A stretch of 64,000 nt of DNA from an uncultured Lachnospiraceae bacterium (GTDB lineage: Bacteria > Bacillota > Clostridia > Lachnospirales > Lachnospiraceae): positions 124,001-188,000 of the forward strand of contig CANBFE010000003.1 of the NCBI GenBank assembly GCA_947367855.1. The letters run 5' to 3'. A program made the position numbers and the translations under genes. The notes beneath the pieces are model-generated. The model saw only the letters and a list, made by a program, of their open reading frames with translations, was not told the origin of the DNA and did no database searches. Positions 33,378 through 42,774 of this stretch are shown piece after piece. The stretch's first letter is position 1; the number at the start of each line of letters is the position of its first letter.

Positions 33378-35147
33378 GTGAAGCAGTTTTCGAGATACTT
33401 TGCTATATTGAAAATAACGATAAAAACGATTCCTTTTTGGTCTGTATATACGATTTTAAACAGTGTTTTGGGAGTAATATGCGATATATTGGGTTCTGTT
33501 ATCATCGTAAATATTGTTTTGACAAGGATAAGCTTAAATAAAAGCTTTGCCGCTATTATCCTCCCCGTCCTGATGATTCAGTTGATCATACTGTCTGGAG
33601 GAATCTGCACATCAGTTTATTATGGGAGAATTGATCCGGTTGCCCGTCAGAAGTTAAAGCAAAGAATCACTTCAAGACTGGTCAACAATATGATGACGAC
33701 TGAAATGAAAAATCTGGATAATCCCGATTTCTTAGATGAATTCACTTTTTCGGTTGACCAGATTGAACAAAGGACAACCGGTAGTATAGTTTTGGTTTCA
33801 AACCTCATATCCAATGCTGTTGGACTGATCACTTCCATGGCGATTGTGGGTTTTATTCATTTGGAAGTGATTATACTGGTGCTTTTTGTTGTTATGGTTT
33901 CACTGACACTTAGCCATGCACTGACCAGAATTCAGTTCAAAGCAGATCATGAAATGGTATTGCCAACCAGAAAAAAGAGTTATGTCGAGCGTACGTATCA
34001 CATGAAAAAGTTTGCCTTGGAAATAAGGCTGTACCCAGTGGGCCAAATGCTGCAAAATATGTATGATGCTGCAGTCAAAGATTTGATGGATATTATACAC
34101 AAATATGGTTTCAAAATTGGTGTGCTTGCATTTATCAGAGCCTATAATAAAGAAATCATTTTGTATTGGGGTTCCATGTCTATTATTCTCTTCAAGCTTT
34201 TCAGTGGGAGTATGTCCATTGCATCAGTGAGTGTTGTCCCTGTAACCATTGCAATCTATCGTCTGTCAAATTACATACTTGCTCTGACAGACGTTTTCAG
34301 CACATTAAAAGAATATGAGCTGTATTCAGAAAAGCTGCTTGCGTTCTTACATATGACAGACAACCATCAGGAAAAGAAAGCAGTAGATTGCACAAGGATG
34401 CACGATATTTGCTTTCACAATGTGTCTTTTCAATATCATAAGAATGAGAAGTTTTCCTTAAAAAATGTGAATTTACAGTTTCCCACCGGCGCAAAGGTTG
34501 CCCTTGTGGGTTTTAATGGATCGGGAAAAAGTACGATCATAAAATTACTTTTGGGGCTATACACTGACTATTCAGGGGAAATAACCATTGATAATGAATC
34601 CATTTCAAATTTTGACATGCAGAGTTTCCGTAATCTGTTTTCTGTGGTGCAGCAGGATTTTCAGCATTATCCATGCACCATTGCCGAGAATGTTCTCATG
34701 GAAAGCGCCGTACAAACGGATGTAGAGAAAATAAAGACTTCCCTGGAACTTGTTGAACTGAATTTAAATGTATCAGATGATGATTTGCTGACGAAACCGG
34801 TAACTTCCGAGTTTTGTTCAAATGGCTTAACGCTTTCAAAAGGCCAGTATCAAAAGTTGGCGTTGGCACGTATATTTGCAAGTGATAAAAATTTTATTAT
34901 TCTGGATGAGCCAACCAGTGCACTGGATCCAATCGCCGAGTATAAAGTGTTCAACCGCCTTCTTGAACATTTTCATCAAAAAACGGTTGTCATCATTTCT
35001 CATCGTTTGACGGCAACAAAAAACGCGGATATGATTTATTTTATTGAAAACGGTGAAATTGTTGAGAGCGGGAACCATCAGCAGCTTATGGAGTCAGGTG
35101 GTAAATATGCGGAGATGTATTCGCTGCAAGCTGAAAAATATCTGTAA
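33378..35147 (+). CDS. ABC exporter half-transporter with variant signature motif
   Basis: A 589-residue half-transporter: permease (~residues 10-310) and ATPase with Walker A GFNGSGKST, Q-loop VVQQD, signature LSKGQYQK (Gly to Lys change in LSGGQ), Walker B FIILDEPTSALD and H-loop SHRLTA. GTG start behind AGGGGG. With the next gene it probably forms a heterodimer, in which one member often has a weakened site. Its base composition is AT-rich relative to the flanking genes, hinting at transfer of the pair. Substrate unknown. Confidence 0.9.
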   Translation: MKQFSRYFAILKITIKTIPFWSVYTILNSVLGVICDILGSVIIVNIVLTRISLNKSFAAIILPVLMIQLIILSGGICTSVYYGRIDPVARQKLKQRITSRLVNNMMTTEMKNLDNPDFLDEFTFSVDQIEQRTTGSIVLVSNLISNAVGLITSMAIVGFIHLEVIILVLFVVMVSLTLSHALTRIQFKADHEMVLPTRKKSYVERTYHMKKFALEIRLYPVGQMLQNMYDAAVKDLMDIIHKYGFKIGVLAFIRAYNKEIILYWGSMSIILFKLFSGSMSIASVSVVPVTIAIYRLSNYILALTDVFSTLKEYELYSEKLLAFLHMTDNHQEKKAVDCTRMHDICFHNVSFQYHKNEKFSLKNVNLQFPTGAKVALVGFNGSGKSTIIKLLLGLYTDYSGEITIDNESISNFDMQSFRNLFSVVQQDFQHYPCTIAENVLMESAVQTDVEKIKTSLELVELNLNVSDDDLLTKPVTSEFCSNGLTLSKGQYQKLALARIFASDKNFIILDEPTSALDPIAEYKVFNRLLEHFHQKTVVIISHRLTATKNADMIYFIENGEIVESGNHQQLMESGGKYAEMYSLQAEKYL

Positions 35148-35221
35148 ATGACAAGTGCGCCTTTGCGGCTTTATCCTTTCGTGCCGTGGCGTAGCGACTA
35201 TATTAGCGAGGAGGTAGGCAT

Positions 35222-37000
35222 GTGAATAAAAATCATTCATTTGAAAACAGTATATACTATTTGAAATATATCAGTAAGTTTGATGGTATTAGAATTCCCG
35301 GCGTTGTGCTGACCACTTTGCTGAACTCTTTTCATGTCTGGTTTTTAAAAGTTGTTGTTATAAAAGTGATTGTGGATGAACTGCTGAATTCACATGACTA
35401 TCGTAACATTTTATTGGTGATGGCTATGGCAATAGTTCTCCATTCCTTAAAACTAATCTGTGATTCCTGTTGGTCCTATTATACAAAGCGCTCTGATCAA
35501 AGAATCATAGCAGGATTTCAGCACATGGCCTTTTCAAAGGCGGCTGATGTTGATTTACACTGCTATGATAATTCGGATTTTTACAATGACTATGTTTATT
35601 CGGTGCGGGATTCTTCCTCGCGTCCGCTTCTGTTTATCAACAGCATTGCACAGCTGCTGCAAACCATTTTTACAGTTAGTTTCTCGGGTTTATATCTCAT
35701 AGGCAATGCCCCTTTTTTGCTGATATTTGCAGTGATTCCAATTTTGGGAGATTCCTTTTTAAGAACAAAAATGAACAGGGAAAGTGCCGAAAGGACTTCC
35801 CTCCTGATTCCGGAAAACAGAAAAATTGATTATGTAAAACAGACAAGTTATCTGAAGGAAAATGCCATTGATATTCGAATAACAGGAATACGTGTGGTCT
35901 TGATGGAATTGTTCCACAATGGCGTGGAAAATATGATCTGTATCTACAGGAAATGCAGTAAAAAGTTTATCGGTATGTATTTTTTGAGTGATTTTCTCAC
36001 ACACCTGAACAATACTTTCGTTATTTTATATCTTATATATAGAATTGTGGTTCAAAAAACACTTGTAGTCGGAGATTTTATCGCATTTAAGGAAGCTGTT
36101 TCCCTTGTGAGCAGTAATCTGGGAAAGATCATGGAGAGGGTGCAGGTTTTTCAGGAACACAGCATATACATAGGCCGGTTTCGGACTTTTTGCGAATATG
36201 AGAATAAAGTGATTTTCGGAATTTCAGATTTGCCGGATCAGGGATTTTCTCCCTTTGAGTTGAAAATAGAGAATGTATCTTTCGCTTATCATCAGGAAAA
36301 AGAAATACTGCAACAAATGAATCTTTCGATTAAGAAAGGGCAGCTGATTGCAGTCGTGGGATCAAATGGTGCAGGAAAAAGTACGTTGGTCAAATTGTTG
36401 CTGCACCTGTATGATGCCACCAGTGGTTCTGTGGAATTTAGAGGCAGAAATATTAAAATGTTTTCGAAGCAGGATTATTTATCTCAATTTGATACGGTAT
36501 TTCAGGACCACAACAGTTATTCCTTTTCCTTTGCAGATAACATTGCTTTTGATTCTGATTTGCCTGATTGCAAGATAAATAAGATAAAAGAGATTTTTCT
36601 TTCTCTGGGCTTTGATGAGTTTCTGCCATACATCAATAAAAAAACGATTCTCACAAAAGAATTTTCGGAGGATGGTTTGGTGTTATCAGGCGGACAGACG
36701 CAGAAAATGGCATTGGCCCGTGCACTGTATCGAAATGCCCCCATTCTTATTTTAGACGAACCTACCAGTGCATTTGACGCAATAACAGAACATAAATTTT
36801 CAAAAAGTCTGAAGCAGGCAGCAAAAGACAGGACTGTCGTGCTGATTTCCCATCGATTGTCTTCCGTGCGGGATGCAGATTGTATTTACTTTTTAGAAAA
36901 TGGACGAATTACGGAACATGGTACACATGATGAATTAATGAAACAAAAAGGGCGATACTGTGAAATGTTTTTGATCCAGGCGAATGCATACCGTAATTAG
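35222..37000 (+). CDS. ABC exporter half-transporter, partner of the upstream gene
   Basis: A 592-residue half-transporter: permease (~20-320) and ATPase with Walker A GSNGAGKST, Q-loop VFQDH, signature LSGGQTQK, Walker B ILILDEPTSAFD and H-loop SHRLSS. GTG 35222 is the start, 7 bp after GAGGAGG; the overlapping ATG at 35220 runs straight into TGA. The 74-bp gap after its partner contains GCGACTATATTAG(C)GAGGAGG, almost the same leader as the polymerase gene at 19.83 kb. Complete catalytic motifs suggest it supplies the consensus ATP site of the heterodimer. Confidence 0.9.
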   Translation: MNKNHSFENSIYYLKYISKFDGIRIPGVVLTTLLNSFHVWFLKVVVIKVIVDELLNSHDYRNILLVMAMAIVLHSLKLICDSCWSYYTKRSDQRIIAGFQHMAFSKAADVDLHCYDNSDFYNDYVYSVRDSSSRPLLFINSIAQLLQTIFTVSFSGLYLIGNAPFLLIFAVIPILGDSFLRTKMNRESAERTSLLIPENRKIDYVKQTSYLKENAIDIRITGIRVVLMELFHNGVENMICIYRKCSKKFIGMYFLSDFLTHLNNTFVILYLIYRIVVQKTLVVGDFIAFKEAVSLVSSNLGKIMERVQVFQEHSIYIGRFRTFCEYENKVIFGISDLPDQGFSPFELKIENVSFAYHQEKEILQQMNLSIKKGQLIAVVGSNGAGKSTLVKLLLHLYDATSGSVEFRGRNIKMFSKQDYLSQFDTVFQDHNSYSFSFADNIAFDSDLPDCKINKIKEIFLSLGFDEFLPYINKKTILTKEFSEDGLVLSGGQTQKMALARALYRNAPILILDEPTSAFDAITEHKFSKSLKQAAKDRTVVLISHRLSSVRDADCIYFLENGRITEHGTHDELMKQKGRYCEMFLIQANAYRN

Positions 37001-37154
37001 TTTTGTCTGTACCCTTACGCAGGATTCCGTTTTTGCTGCTGCGGAGGGAACAGTCATATGGAAGGAAAACGGGCGGAAAGGGAAGCTTTTATTGGTAGAT
37101 TTCTCCGGGCATTTCCTTTATAATCTCCTTATCAAAGCAAAGGAGGAACATGCC

Positions 37155-37613
37155 ATGAGCTTAGGAAACAGCCTTTTCAATGCCCGGAAAAAGCGGGGAC
37201 TGTCCCAGGAGGAGGTGGCTGGGAAACTGGGGGTAAGCAGGCAGACCATCTCAAAGTGGGAGCTTGACGAGACCCTGCCCGATATCCGCCAGTCTAAAAA
37301 GCTTGCGAACCTGTACGGAATGACCCTGGACGAACTGATTGAATTCGACATGGATGTGAAGGAGATTCAGGAAATCATTGACAGGACAAACGACGCGGTC
37401 ACTGACAAAATCGACTGGACGAAAGCCTGGAGCAAAAAGTATCCGCTTCTTGCCGTCTATCAGAAGGAAGTGGATGTACAGCCCTATGGGGCGGAGCTGA
37501 ACCGTCTTCTGGCAGATCTGGAGAAGAAATACGGTTACAGCGAACTGGACGCCTTTCTTGTCTTAAAAGATATTCTGGCAGGTATCTGGAAACAGCGCAG
37601 GGCGCGGAAATAG
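37155..37613 (+). CDS. XRE family HTH regulator
   Basis: A 152-residue regulator with an N-terminal Cro/CI HTH (LSQEEVAGKLGVSRQTISKWE, residues ~16-36; DIRQSKKLANLYGMTLDELIEFD) and a C-terminal helical part. AAAGGAGG lies 8 bp before ATG 37155; a longer open frame overlapping the ABC gene is not credible. It lies between the ABC pair and the MFS pump and ends 29 bp before the latter, so it may regulate the pump. Confidence 0.85.
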   Translation: MSLGNSLFNARKKRGLSQEEVAGKLGVSRQTISKWELDETLPDIRQSKKLANLYGMTLDELIEFDMDVKEIQEIIDRTNDAVTDKIDWTKAWSKKYPLLAVYQKEVDVQPYGAELNRLLADLEKKYGYSELDAFLVLKDILAGIWKQRRARK

Positions 37614-37642
37614 AGGTTTCATTGGTTTCAGGAGGTAGAACA

Positions 37643-38839
37643 TTGAATCATAATTGGAAGAAAACCTTTGCCGTTATCTACTCGGGGCAGGCCTTTTCGC
37701 TTCTGGGTTCCTCCGCCGTGCAGTTTGCCATTATCTGGTGGCTTACGGCGCAGACAGAATCGGCAGTTACTTTAACCCTGGCAACCATCGCAGCCATGCT
37801 GCCCAATATGCTGCTTGGTCCCTTTGCCGGGGTGTGGATTGACAGATATAACCGCAGGACAATCATGATTGCAGCCGACGGGCTTGTGGCGGTCTCCAGT
37901 GCCGTATTGGGAATTGCTTTCCAGGCATGGGGAGCGCCGCCCACAGGCTTTATCTATGCAGTTTTGTTTCTTCGGGGGGTGGGAAATACCTTTCATGCCC
38001 CTGCCATGCAGGCAGCCATACCGATGTTTGTCCCGGCAGAGATGCTGACAAAGGCAGGAGGATGGGGGAATCTGGTCACTTCGGTTTCAACCATGCTGGG
38101 ACCGGCCCTGGGAGCGGGCATGATGGCAGTCTTTCCCATTGCTCCCATGATGCTCCTGGACATTGCGGGAGCGGCATTGGCGATTCTGTGCCTGATGAGA
38201 ATTTCCCTGCCCGATGTACCGGGAAGCGGGCAGAGAGTGCGTGTGTTTGCGGATGCAAAACAGGGATTTCTCGCCATGAAGGAGAATAAGCCCCTGATGG
38301 CGGTATTCTTTCCGGTGCTTTTCGCCAGTATGCTGTACATGCCCCTGGGGTCTTTGTTTCCCCTGTTGGTGCGCCTGCATTACGGGGGAGGGCCGGGGCA
38401 CAATGCTTTTGTGGAGTTTGTCTTCTCCGCAGGGCTGTTGGTTTCCTCTTTGAGCATGGGGATATGGGGAGGCATGAAGAAGAGATTTACAATGATTTCA
38501 ATGGCCGTAGGCGTACTGGGACTGGCTGCTTTCTGCGGCGGTGCGCTCCCTGCGGGGGGATTTGCCGGGTTTGCGGTCTGCTGCCTGGTGATGGGATCCT
38601 CGGGAACCTTTTTTAATGTGCCGCTGATGGCCCATATTCAGGAAACCGTGGCTCCGCAGATGATGGGAAAGGTTTTTTCCCTGCTTTCCACAGCCATGAC
38701 ATTAGCCACCCCTGTTGGCCTGCTGTTGGCAGGGCCGGTCAGCCAGGCAGTGGGGGTGCCGCTCTGGTTTATGGCTTCGGGGATTTTACTGGCGGCGGCA
38801 GGTCTGGCATGCTATTTTGCCGCGGGAAAATACGATTAA
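37643..38839 (+). CDS. MFS transporter (MefA-like drug efflux type)
   Basis: A 398-residue membrane protein with about 12 helices. It opens WKKTFAVIYSGQAFSLLGSS and has the AGVWIDRYNRRTIMI motif A loop, PAEMLTKAGGW, and LGPALGAGMMA, the layout of MefA/macrolide-efflux-like MFS proteins. TTG 37643 is chosen because AGGAGG lies 8 bp upstream. It likely exports a drug-like compound using the proton gradient. It follows the XRE gene. Confidence 0.87.
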   Translation: MNHNWKKTFAVIYSGQAFSLLGSSAVQFAIIWWLTAQTESAVTLTLATIAAMLPNMLLGPFAGVWIDRYNRRTIMIAADGLVAVSSAVLGIAFQAWGAPPTGFIYAVLFLRGVGNTFHAPAMQAAIPMFVPAEMLTKAGGWGNLVTSVSTMLGPALGAGMMAVFPIAPMMLLDIAGAALAILCLMRISLPDVPGSGQRVRVFADAKQGFLAMKENKPLMAVFFPVLFASMLYMPLGSLFPLLVRLHYGGGPGHNAFVEFVFSAGLLVSSLSMGIWGGMKKRFTMISMAVGVLGLAAFCGGALPAGGFAGFAVCCLVMGSSGTFFNVPLMAHIQETVAPQMMGKVFSLLSTAMTLATPVGLLLAGPVSQAVGVPLWFMASGILLAAAGLACYFAAGKYD

Positions 38840-38964
38840 TCCGGGGGGAAGCCGCCTGCCTGGCTTTTACAGAAGGGAGAGGGCTTCCCCATGGGGGTAA
38901 ACTTGAATTTCGCTCCTCTTCATAAAGCATAATTTCGGTCTTTATTGAGAAAGCGGAACTATGC

Positions 38965-39028
38965 TTTTACGGATAAAACAGAATGCCCATGAGTAATATG
39001 GGTTTCGTTTTTACGGATAAAACAGAAT
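38965..39028. repeat. two direct copies of a 20-bp sequence
   Basis: TTTTACGGATAAAACAGAAT at 38965-38984 and 39009-39028 (44 bp apart). A degenerate relative, CTTTACCGGTAAAGCA, at 39035-39050 covers the end of the chromate transporter gene, as if its tail had been copied outwards. The rest of this 197-bp convergent gap shows nothing else. Confidence 0.6.
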
Positions 39029-39036
39029 TCTGATCT

Positions 39037-39597
39037 TTACCGGTAAAGCAAAAGTCCGGCAGTTCCGCTTATCAGCATGAGTATCACAGGGTTCAGTTTC
39101 CGCTTCCGCAGCAGAAGCAGCATGGCGAGAAACAGAAGCAGTGCAGTCCGGTTCAGGGAGAAAATATTTCCTTCCGGCCCACTGCTGCCATACAGCGCCA
39201 ATAGGAGAATCGTAACCGCGGCTGAAATAATCAGACCCAGGGAAGCGGATTTCAGCCCGTTCAGCACTTCCGACACATAGGCGGAGCTTTGGTGGGTTTG
39301 AAAAAAGCGGTACAGGGCCAAAGAAAGAATTACCCCGCACAATATGCAGCCCAGGGTTGCGGCCAGGGCGCCTGGAATCCCGCCCACCTGAAGGCCCACA
39401 AAGGTGGAGGTATTAACGGCCAGAGGCCCTGGTGTCATCTGGGAAATGGTGATAATGTCCGTAAACATCTTTCCGCTGATCCAGTTGTTTTGATCTACCA
39501 CCTGTTCCTGGATGAGGGGAATAATTGCATACCCGCCGCCGATACTCAATAAGCCGATTTTCAGAAATACGCCAAATAATTTCCATACAATGTTCAT
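39037..39597 (-). CDS. chromate transporter, half-size subunit (ChrA-like, second gene)
   Basis: A 186-residue membrane protein with the ChrA signatures GGGYAIIPLI (near residue 20) and MTPGPLAVNTSTFVG (~55). Short chromate transporters work as pairs of half-size proteins. Its start overlaps the stop of the other half by 4 bp (ATGA), so both are co-translated. It may export chromate or another oxyanion; the real substrate is uncertain. Confidence 0.88.
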   Translation of the reverse strand: MNIVWKLFGVFLKIGLLSIGGGYAIIPLIQEQVVDQNNWISGKMFTDIITISQMTPGPLAVNTSTFVGLQVGGIPGALAATLGCILCGVILSLALYRFFQTHQSSAYVSEVLNGLKSASLGLIISAAVTILLLALYGSSGPEGNIFSLNRTALLLFLAMLLLLRKRKLNPVILMLISGTAGLLLYR

Positions 39598-40166
39598 CTG
39601 TGTTCCCTTCCTTTACAAAACACCTTTAGAATACATAAAAAACAGCAGAAAAGCAGAATCAGTGCCACATTGATGCCCAGGACGAAATTTGCGATAAACG
39701 ACAGGGGGATCAGGGCAGATAAAAACAGGGATTTTTTCTTTAGGACAAAAGAGCACATGTCTGTAATCAAATCAACCATCAGCGCCGCCACACCTGCTTC
39801 CATTCCCTTTAAAACTGCCGCAATCATCGCATTGGAGACAAAGAGTCTGTAAAATGCCGAGATAAAGGTAAGGATAACCAGGGGCGGAATCACGGCAGCG
39901 CAGCAGCTGATGACGGCTCCTGCCATACCGGCAACTTTGTATCCGGCCAGGGCGGACAGGTTCACGGCAATTGCGCCGGGGGTTGACTGTGCCACAGCGG
40001 CCATGTTGATTAATTCTTCCTCCGTAAAATACTGCTTTTTTACAACAAAAAAGCGGCGGACCATGGGAACGACTACATAGCCGCCGCCAAAGGTGAAAGC
40101 GCTGATAAACAGATTGGCCGCCAGGAGCCAGATATATATGTTGATTCGTTGTTTTATTGCGGTCAA
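39594..40166 (-). CDS. chromate transporter, half-size subunit (ChrA-like, first gene)
   Basis: A 190-residue membrane protein with FGGGYVVVPMVRRFF and QSTPGAIAVNLSALAG, matching ChrA domains. Start taken as TTG 40166, 7 bp after AAGGAGGG; an upstream ATG lacks a site. It forms a two-gene operon with the following half and is divergent from a LysR regulator, an arrangement typical of local control. Confidence 0.88.
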   Translation of the reverse strand: MTAIKQRINIYIWLLAANLFISAFTFGGGYVVVPMVRRFFVVKKQYFTEEELINMAAVAQSTPGAIAVNLSALAGYKVAGMAGAVISCCAAVIPPLVILTFISAFYRLFVSNAMIAAVLKGMEAGVAALMVDLITDMCSFVLKKKSLFLSALIPLSFIANFVLGINVALILLFCCFLCILKVFCKGREHR

Positions 40167-40246
40167 GGGGATTCCCTCCTTCGTTGGCATCTGCATTTTC
40201 GCTTATTATATCCCTTGCCGGGCAATCTGTAAAATGCTATAATTTG

Positions 40247-40261
40247 ATAGAATCCATCTAT
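40247..40261 (+). promoter_or_regulatory. candidate LysR binding site
   Basis: ATAGA-ATCCA-TCTAT, an interrupted palindrome of the LysR-box type, in the 119-bp divergent gap, 25 bp before the LysR start. It overlaps the likely -10 region and fits autoregulation plus control of the chromate transporter genes. Confidence 0.5.
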
Positions 40262-40285
40262 TTTATTCATATGGAAGGGGGAAAA

Positions 40286-41446
40286 ATGGTTTTACGGTAT
40301 TTGGAGATTTTAGAGGCAGTCGCAGAATGCGGAACATTTACAGGCGCTGCCAAAAAACTGTATATTACACAATCCGCGGTTTCCCATGCGGTTGCGGAAC
40401 TTGAAAAACAGGCAGGAACCGTCCTTTTTGAACGTCTGCCCAAAGGGGCTGTCCTGACGCAATGCGGTGTGTCTCTCCTGGAGGAGGCCAGGAGCATTTT
40501 GACCGCCTGCAGGAATTTAGACCGAAGAATGAATTGTCTGGAGGAAAATGCTCCCGTTAAAATCGTGTCAAGTATTACGATTGCCTCCTTTCTGCTCCCG
40601 GAAATCCTTCGGGAACTGAAAAGGTCTCATCCACAAATCCGGTTTTCCGTCGGGGTTGCAAGCGCAAATGCTGCTCTTGGAATTTTAAAAAGGGGAGATG
40701 CAGACATGGCATTTTGGGAAGGGACGGCGCCAAAGGGGCATTTTCACGCCATTCCCCTGGGCGCCTATTCGCTATGCGCTGCCTGTGCGCCGGAGTTTGC
40801 GCTGCCCGTGGATTCCCTGTCCAGAGATCCTCTGTTGCCTGGGGGTACGCTGTCGGAGAATTCCCTGTTGTCGGAGAGTACGCTGTCCGGGGATTCTCTG
40901 TTGTCTGGGGGTACGCTGTCGGAGAAGTCCCTGTTGTCGGAGAGTACTCTGTCCGGGAATTCTCTGTTGTCTGGGGGTACGCTGTTGGAGAAGTCTCTGT
41001 TGTCGGAGAGTACGCTGTCCGGGGATTCCCTGTCGCCAGGTCTTGTGCTCCCCGTGGATACCCTATCGCCGGAACTGCTATGCCGCTGCCCCTTATTGCT
41101 TCGGGAACAGGGAAGCGCTATCCGTGATACCTTGGACAATACGCTTGCGCTTTTGGGACTGAAAGCAGAACCTGTATGGGAGAGTGTGAATTCCCTGGCC
41201 CTGGTCAAAGCCGCGGAAGCCGGATTGGGCATTACCATACTGCCGGAAAGATTACTGGCAGATTCCCTGCTCCTGAAGAAGCTGCGCATCATTCATCTGG
41301 ACAAAATCAACATGGAAAATCAAATGCTTGCATTGTTCCATAAGGATAGATATATTACAAAGCCGTTTCAGATTCTCATAGACAGACTCCAGGCCCTGGC
41401 AACAGGCTGCAGCCCCGCAGGACAGGCCAGGAGCGGAGATCAGTAA
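40286..41446 (+). CDS. LysR family regulator with an expanded 11-residue repeat in its effector domain
   Basis: A 386-residue LTTR (usual length ~300). Residues 1-60 are the winged HTH (GTFTGAAKKLYITQSAVSHAV). The effector domain starts normally near residue 85 (VKIVSSITIASFLLPEIL) but is interrupted at ~181-250 by about six to seven copies of an 11-residue unit such as SLLSGGTLSEK / SLLSESTLSGD, before resuming at LLCRCPLLLREQGS. ATG 40286 follows GAAGGGGG. Its gene ends 7 bp into the convergent DUF4179 gene. It likely controls the divergent chromate transporter; the repeat may impair or modify effector binding. Confidence 0.88.
   Translation: MVLRYLEILEAVAECGTFTGAAKKLYITQSAVSHAVAELEKQAGTVLFERLPKGAVLTQCGVSLLEEARSILTACRNLDRRMNCLEENAPVKIVSSITIASFLLPEILRELKRSHPQIRFSVGVASANAALGILKRGDADMAFWEGTAPKGHFHAIPLGAYSLCAACAPEFALPVDSLSRDPLLPGGTLSENSLLSESTLSGDSLLSGGTLSEKSLLSESTLSGNSLLSGGTLLEKSLLSESTLSGDSLSPGLVLPVDTLSPELLCRCPLLLREQGSAIRDTLDNTLALLGLKAEPVWESVNSLALVKAAEAGLGITILPERLLADSLLLKKLRIIHLDKINMENQMLALFHKDRYITKPFQILIDRLQALATGCSPAGQARSGDQ
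40826..41023 (+). repeat. coding minisatellite: three 66-bp units (six 33-bp half-units) inside lysR
   Basis: 66-bp units begin at 40826, 40892 and 40958, each made of two 33-bp halves with CTGTTGTCTGGGGGTACG or CTGTTGTCGGAGAGTACG cores; a partial unit follows to ~41040. The period is a multiple of three, so the frame is kept and copy-number change would not break the gene. Confidence 0.9.
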
Positions 41447-42774
41447 CCCTCATTTGTCACCTCCCAGGTGTCCTGATTTCGCTGCAGAGTGATTCTGCGT
41501 TCCGGTTCCTGGACAACGCCGCCCTTTTTTACAATGACGGAGAAGGATATGGTGTGCTCCTCCTGACTTTCCGGCTTCAGGGAAACGATTTCAAAAACCG
41601 TGTTGGCGTAGTAGGTTCTGGCTGCTTCTTCCGCCGCATTCAGGTCAGCCTCCCAGGAGGAGCCGTTTTCTGCTGCGGGAACGCCTTCTTCGGGATTGAG
41701 CAGCATTTTTTCCTCTGGGGAAAGCTCCGTTTGGCCCTCCTGGTCCAAAACGGCAGCGCCTTCTGTTTCAAGCGGTTCGTAAAGCCAGTATTTACCGTTT
41801 ATCAGCACGGCAATGCAGTTTTCATATTGGTAGATCTCTGCACCCACAATGGGATGATTTGCCTGAAAATTCTCTTCCGGTACGCCGTTTGTGGTGTGCT
41901 GCACATTGGTGACATCGCTTAGAACCTTTCCCAGATATAGAAATGACTCCTTTTTTTCCTCATAACAGGTCTGCTTCGGGGACTGCCTGTACAGAATGCC
42001 GTTCACATAAACCATGGGGGCTGCGTCGGCGGTTCCCGCAACGGTTTCACTGTCCTGGGCGTAAAGAATGTCGCGGGGAATGGGCAGTGCGTCAGGCCGT
42101 TTTACGAAGGCGTCAGCCGCACTGATCTGATAATCGTCAAAGGAGGCAAAGAAGGTTCCGTCCTCCAGAAGGGAAATCCGGATTGCCTTGGCGGCGGTTC
42201 TCCCGTCTGCAAAAGTGATTTCCAGGACAATGATATCTCTGCGCATGTCTTCCGGCAGCCCGGCAATGGTACTGGAGGGATTGTCGGTAAGCTCCCGGAT
42301 CGTGGCTTCCGGTGTCCAGTCAATGGTGAGATAGTCGTATTCGTCCTCGTCCTCCCCATAGACAACGGTAAAGTTTGAGGCATTTCCGTATTCCTCCCGC
42401 TTTTCCGTCCAGTCCATGAAACAGATCTGCTGATTTTTGCAGGAGAAGCGGACGGTGGCAATGTCTTCTCCGGAGAGATAGAACATCAGCGGTTTTCCCT
42501 TCATCTCCCCGTTGTCGCTGATGGTCCCCGTACTGACCACCGCGCCTGCGGCAGTGATTTCTTCCCGGGTGCCGTGGGCGTAGACGGTTATGGTCCTGTC
42601 AAGCCGGAAGGGCGTCAGCAGCCTGCAGATGGCCAGCAGAAGGACCAGACAGGCTGCCAGGGCAATTCCTTTTGCCAGGAGGCGTTTTCCGGAATTTTTT
42701 TTGTATTTTAATGCTTCTTCAATATAGCTGTCCCTGACCGCTCCCAGGGCCTGGGAAAATCTTTCTGCCTTCAT
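41440..42774 (-). CDS. DUF4179-type anti-sigma factor, membrane-anchored
   Basis: A 444-residue protein: cytosolic N-terminus (MKAERFSQALGAVRDSYIEEAL), one transmembrane helix (~residues 28-50, LAKGIALAACLVLLLAICRLL), then a large extracytoplasmic region in the style of DUF4179 proteins. Its start overlaps the sigma factor stop by 4 bp. By context it holds the sigma factor at the membrane and releases it on an envelope signal. The frame is open upstream but the ATG at 42774 is preferred by coupling. Confidence 0.8.
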   Translation of the reverse strand: MKAERFSQALGAVRDSYIEEALKYKKNSGKRLLAKGIALAACLVLLLAICRLLTPFRLDRTITVYAHGTREEITAAGAVVSTGTISDNGEMKGKPLMFYLSGEDIATVRFSCKNQQICFMDWTEKREEYGNASNFTVVYGEDEDEYDYLTIDWTPEATIRELTDNPSSTIAGLPEDMRRDIIVLEITFADGRTAAKAIRISLLEDGTFFASFDDYQISAADAFVKRPDALPIPRDILYAQDSETVAGTADAAPMVYVNGILYRQSPKQTCYEEKKESFLYLGKVLSDVTNVQHTTNGVPEENFQANHPIVGAEIYQYENCIAVLINGKYWLYEPLETEGAAVLDQEGQTELSPEEKMLLNPEEGVPAAENGSSWEADLNAAEEAARTYYANTVFEIVSLKPESQEEHTISFSVIVKKGGVVQEPERRITLQRNQDTWEVTNEGY

